Source: Stieleria bergensis (lineage in GTDB: Bacteria; Planctomycetota; Planctomycetia; Pirellulales; Pirellulaceae). From it: a stretch of DNA of 64,000 nt. The DNA lies in assembly GCA_007745635.1 (NCBI GenBank), contig CP036272.1, positions 1,575,901 to 1,639,900 on the forward strand, read 5' to 3'. The translations under genes and the position numbers were made by a program. The notes under the pieces were generated by a model that saw only the letters and a list, made by a program, of their open reading frames with translations, ran no database searches and was not told where the DNA came from. Each line of letters begins with the position of its first letter. Within the stretch, counting starts at the first letter, position 1. Shown piece by piece: positions 62,415 through 64,000 of this stretch.

Positions 62415-63815
62415 CTAGCTGGCTAACTTGATCACCGTCCGAGCGGCTAGCGCCAGCACGACGAGCAAGCCAACATAGTTCACCGGCATGACCCACCGCG
62501 GCAACGTGCCGCTAGGCAGTTGTCTGGCCTGCCAAATGATGCTGATTCCCAGCACAGGAATCGCCACCACTGTCAGGCACTGAGCAAACACAATGAAGTT
62601 AGCCAGTTCGATTTGCGCGATGACTGCAAACGAAGCCACGGCCCAGCCCAGCAGCAGCGCGATCACGGTCCAGGCACGCACCACTGGTTTCGACAGCGAT
62701 GTCGGTTGATTGATCGCGTCACAAAAGACCACCGCGCCGATCAAGGCATTGACCAAAAACGAACTGACTGCACCCGCCAAGACTCCGATCGCAAACACGT
62801 ATCGGGCTGAATCTCCAAACAGTGGCTCTAAAGCGATGGCGACCGCGGCAGCATCGGTCAACGTTGCCGGATCGATTCCGTAAAGACCGGCTGCTCCGCA
62901 GATCAAGATCATCATCGTGATCAAACCTAAGGCACCGATCCCGACCACGCTGTCCAGTCGGCCCACAGCCAAGTCTTTCTGCGTCCAGCCTTTTTCGCGA
63001 ACTTGATAGGCTTGATAGAACGCCGCGGCAACCGAAAAGGTCGTGGCCACCATCGCGCCCATGGTCATCAAAGCCTCCGTCGAACCACTGAGGTTCCATT
63101 GCTCGCTGGGCAACTTGGGGATCAAGCCTTGCGCGATGCCGCTCAATGAGGGTTTAGCAAACAATAAATTCACTGCGAACGCTAACACCATCGCTCCGAC
63201 CAGCCATGCCATGGCTTTTTCAATCATCCGATACAAGTTGCGTCGGCTGATCCACATCAAGCCAATCACAAACAGGTTAAAACCAAGCATGCCACCGATG
63301 CGTAAAAGTTCTGCTTGGCCCAGATGTGCTGGCCCCTTTTCTGGTGTGCCCAGTTCTGGTGAGACCAGCTCTTGAGTGTCCGCTGGGACCTCCGGTTTCC
63401 CGATAAAGCCCTCCAAGGCCATCAGCATGGCGTTATTGTTGGATGCTTGAAACAGCGTGACGGCGGTCAGCATGGCCAAGCCAACGGCGACCGCAGCCGG
63501 ACGACCAAAGGATTCGGCAACCGCTTGGCACGGCAGCTTGTCTTGAACTGCACCAATGGTCATCGATGTCATCGTAAGGGCGATCATCAATACGCTGGCA
63601 ACCGGGATCAGCCACAGCAGATCGTATTGATACTGGCAGCCGAGTTTGGAGGCCGACACGATACTGCCCGGCCCCAACACAACCGCAGCCACCACAATCG
63701 CTGGACCGATCCTGCGCAGCAGTGTCAGTGGCCCAGTTGACCGAGTTGGCCCATTCTGTGCTGAGGATCCGGATGCAGGCTCGGGCGCCGATCCGTTGTG
63801 AGTTTGCTCTGCCAT
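62415..63815 (-). CDS. Divergent Nramp-family transporter
   Basis: 466 residues with eleven or so membrane segments. The Nramp fold is recognisable in LRRIGPAIVVAAVVLGPGS and GLAMLTAVTLFQASNNNAM, but the TM1 metal motif DPGN is GPGS here (residues 48-51) and the TM6 MPH motif is missing (TTFSVAAAFYQAYQVREKGW). It therefore lacks the usual Mn/Fe ligands and probably carries another substrate, as proposed for Nramp-related (NRMT or Al/organic-type) members. It ends convergently with the NatAB-like operon (46 bases apart). Confidence 0.8.
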   Translation of the reverse strand: MAEQTHNGSAPEPASGSSAQNGPTRSTGPLTLLRRIGPAIVVAAVVLGPGSIVSASKLGCQYQYDLLWLIPVASVLMIALTMTSMTIGAVQDKLPCQAVAESFGRPAAVAVGLAMLTAVTLFQASNNNAMLMALEGFIGKPEVPADTQELVSPELGTPEKGPAHLGQAELLRIGGMLGFNLFVIGLMWISRRNLYRMIEKAMAWLVGAMVLAFAVNLLFAKPSLSGIAQGLIPKLPSEQWNLSGSTEALMTMGAMVATTFSVAAAFYQAYQVREKGWTQKDLAVGRLDSVVGIGALGLITMMILICGAAGLYGIDPATLTDAAAVAIALEPLFGDSARYVFAIGVLAGAVSSFLVNALIGAVVFCDAINQPTSLSKPVVRAWTVIALLLGWAVASFAVIAQIELANFIVFAQCLTVVAIPVLGISIIWQARQLPSGTLPRWVMPVNYVGLLVVLALAARTVIKLAS

Positions 63816-63874
63816 CGCTGGAGTTCCGCCGGGTGATGAAAAGCAAGCACTATAACATCTCCGGCTGAGGATTG

Positions 63875-63927
63875 GTTGATTGCACTCTCCCGCTTGCGGG
63901 AGAGTCGAGCCTAAGCGAGGTGAGGGG
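63875..63927. repeat. Dispersed hairpin repeat with conserved tail, copy 2
   Basis: TTGATTGCACTCTCCCGC-TT-GCGGGAGAG forms a perfect 9-bp hairpin (CTCTCCCGC with GCGGGAGAG), then TCGAGCCTAAGCGAGGTGAG as in the copy at 17042. It lies upstream of the Nramp-like gene. Confidence 0.8.
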
Positions 63928-64000
63928 AGTGCCGGGATAAAACCGGATTGAGATAGGGAATGAAAGTGTCCTACGTAGAAAGTCTAGCCAACTGCTATGG

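Overview
The window looks like chromosomal DNA of a planctomycete, most likely a Pirellulaceae/Rhodopirellula-type marine bacterium. The evidence is gene content: three DUF1501 proteins with Tat-type signals, two DUF1549/DUF1553 proteins with heme-type CxxCH motifs, a ThuA-like protein, a very large Ser/Thr kinase beside an ECF-type sigma factor, a PQQ-type beta-propeller starting its mature part with the WPQWRGP motif, and many secreted proteins of unknown role. No rRNA, tRNA, CRISPR array or insertion sequence was recognised. The 5' part of one gene (1-767, minus strand) runs off the left edge.

Layout. 1-5.3 kb: DUF1501 (partial), then an operon DUF1549 > DUF1501 > WD40. 5.5-13.1 kb (minus): a tight operon of a secreted NPCBM-like protein and three trypsin-like (S1C) PDZ proteins, followed by a ThuA-like protein; only one of the three protease homologues keeps a catalytic triad. 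13.7-16.9 kb: small lipoprotein, repeat-bearing secreted protein, small conserved protein, XerC/D recombinase. 17.6-19.3 kb (minus): a small island of displaced polymorphic-toxin and immunity modules, including a toxin domain interrupted by an in-frame stop. 19.4-26.6 kb (minus): beta-propeller/M28 peptidase/PDZ protein, octaheme cytochrome with HEAT and TPR repeats, His-repeat protein. 27.2-31.3 kb (plus): 2-oxoglutarate dehydrogenase E1 and a sugar phosphate isomerase-like protein. 31.4-33.3 kb (minus): two secreted proteins, one with a CAP domain. 33.8-39.0 kb (plus): sigma factor and giant kinase. 39.2-42.2 kb: hisH (minus), hisE, hisG, rhodanese (plus). 42.5-47.6 kb (plus): MoxR ATPase, DUF58 and transglutaminase membrane protein, overlapping by 4 nt at each junction. 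48.0-58.6 kb: a conserved small protein, a DUF1549 > DUF1501 pair, PQQ propeller, membrane protein, csrA, UVR-motif protein, basic small protein. 59.1-63.8 kb: a NatA/NatB-type ABC exporter whose permease is fused to a CPBP (Rce1-like) protease, then a divergent Nramp-family transporter.

Non-coding texture. Intergenic DNA is rich in short direct tandem repeats (periods 14-23 bp, 2-5 copies) and in two dispersed hairpin repeat families. One is a CTCTCCCGC...GAG hairpin with a conserved 3' tail (17.05 and 63.88 kb). The other has a GTGCGTGC..GCACGCAC core (5.36, 15.2, 17.27 and, degenerate, 42.2 kb). A strong intrinsic terminator lies at 48.49 kb.

The most unusual items are the protease/pseudoprotease operon (6.8-13.1 kb), the toxin-immunity graveyard (17.6-19.3 kb), and the permease-CPBP fusion (60-62.4 kb). 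All functional statements rest on motif reading; no database search was run.
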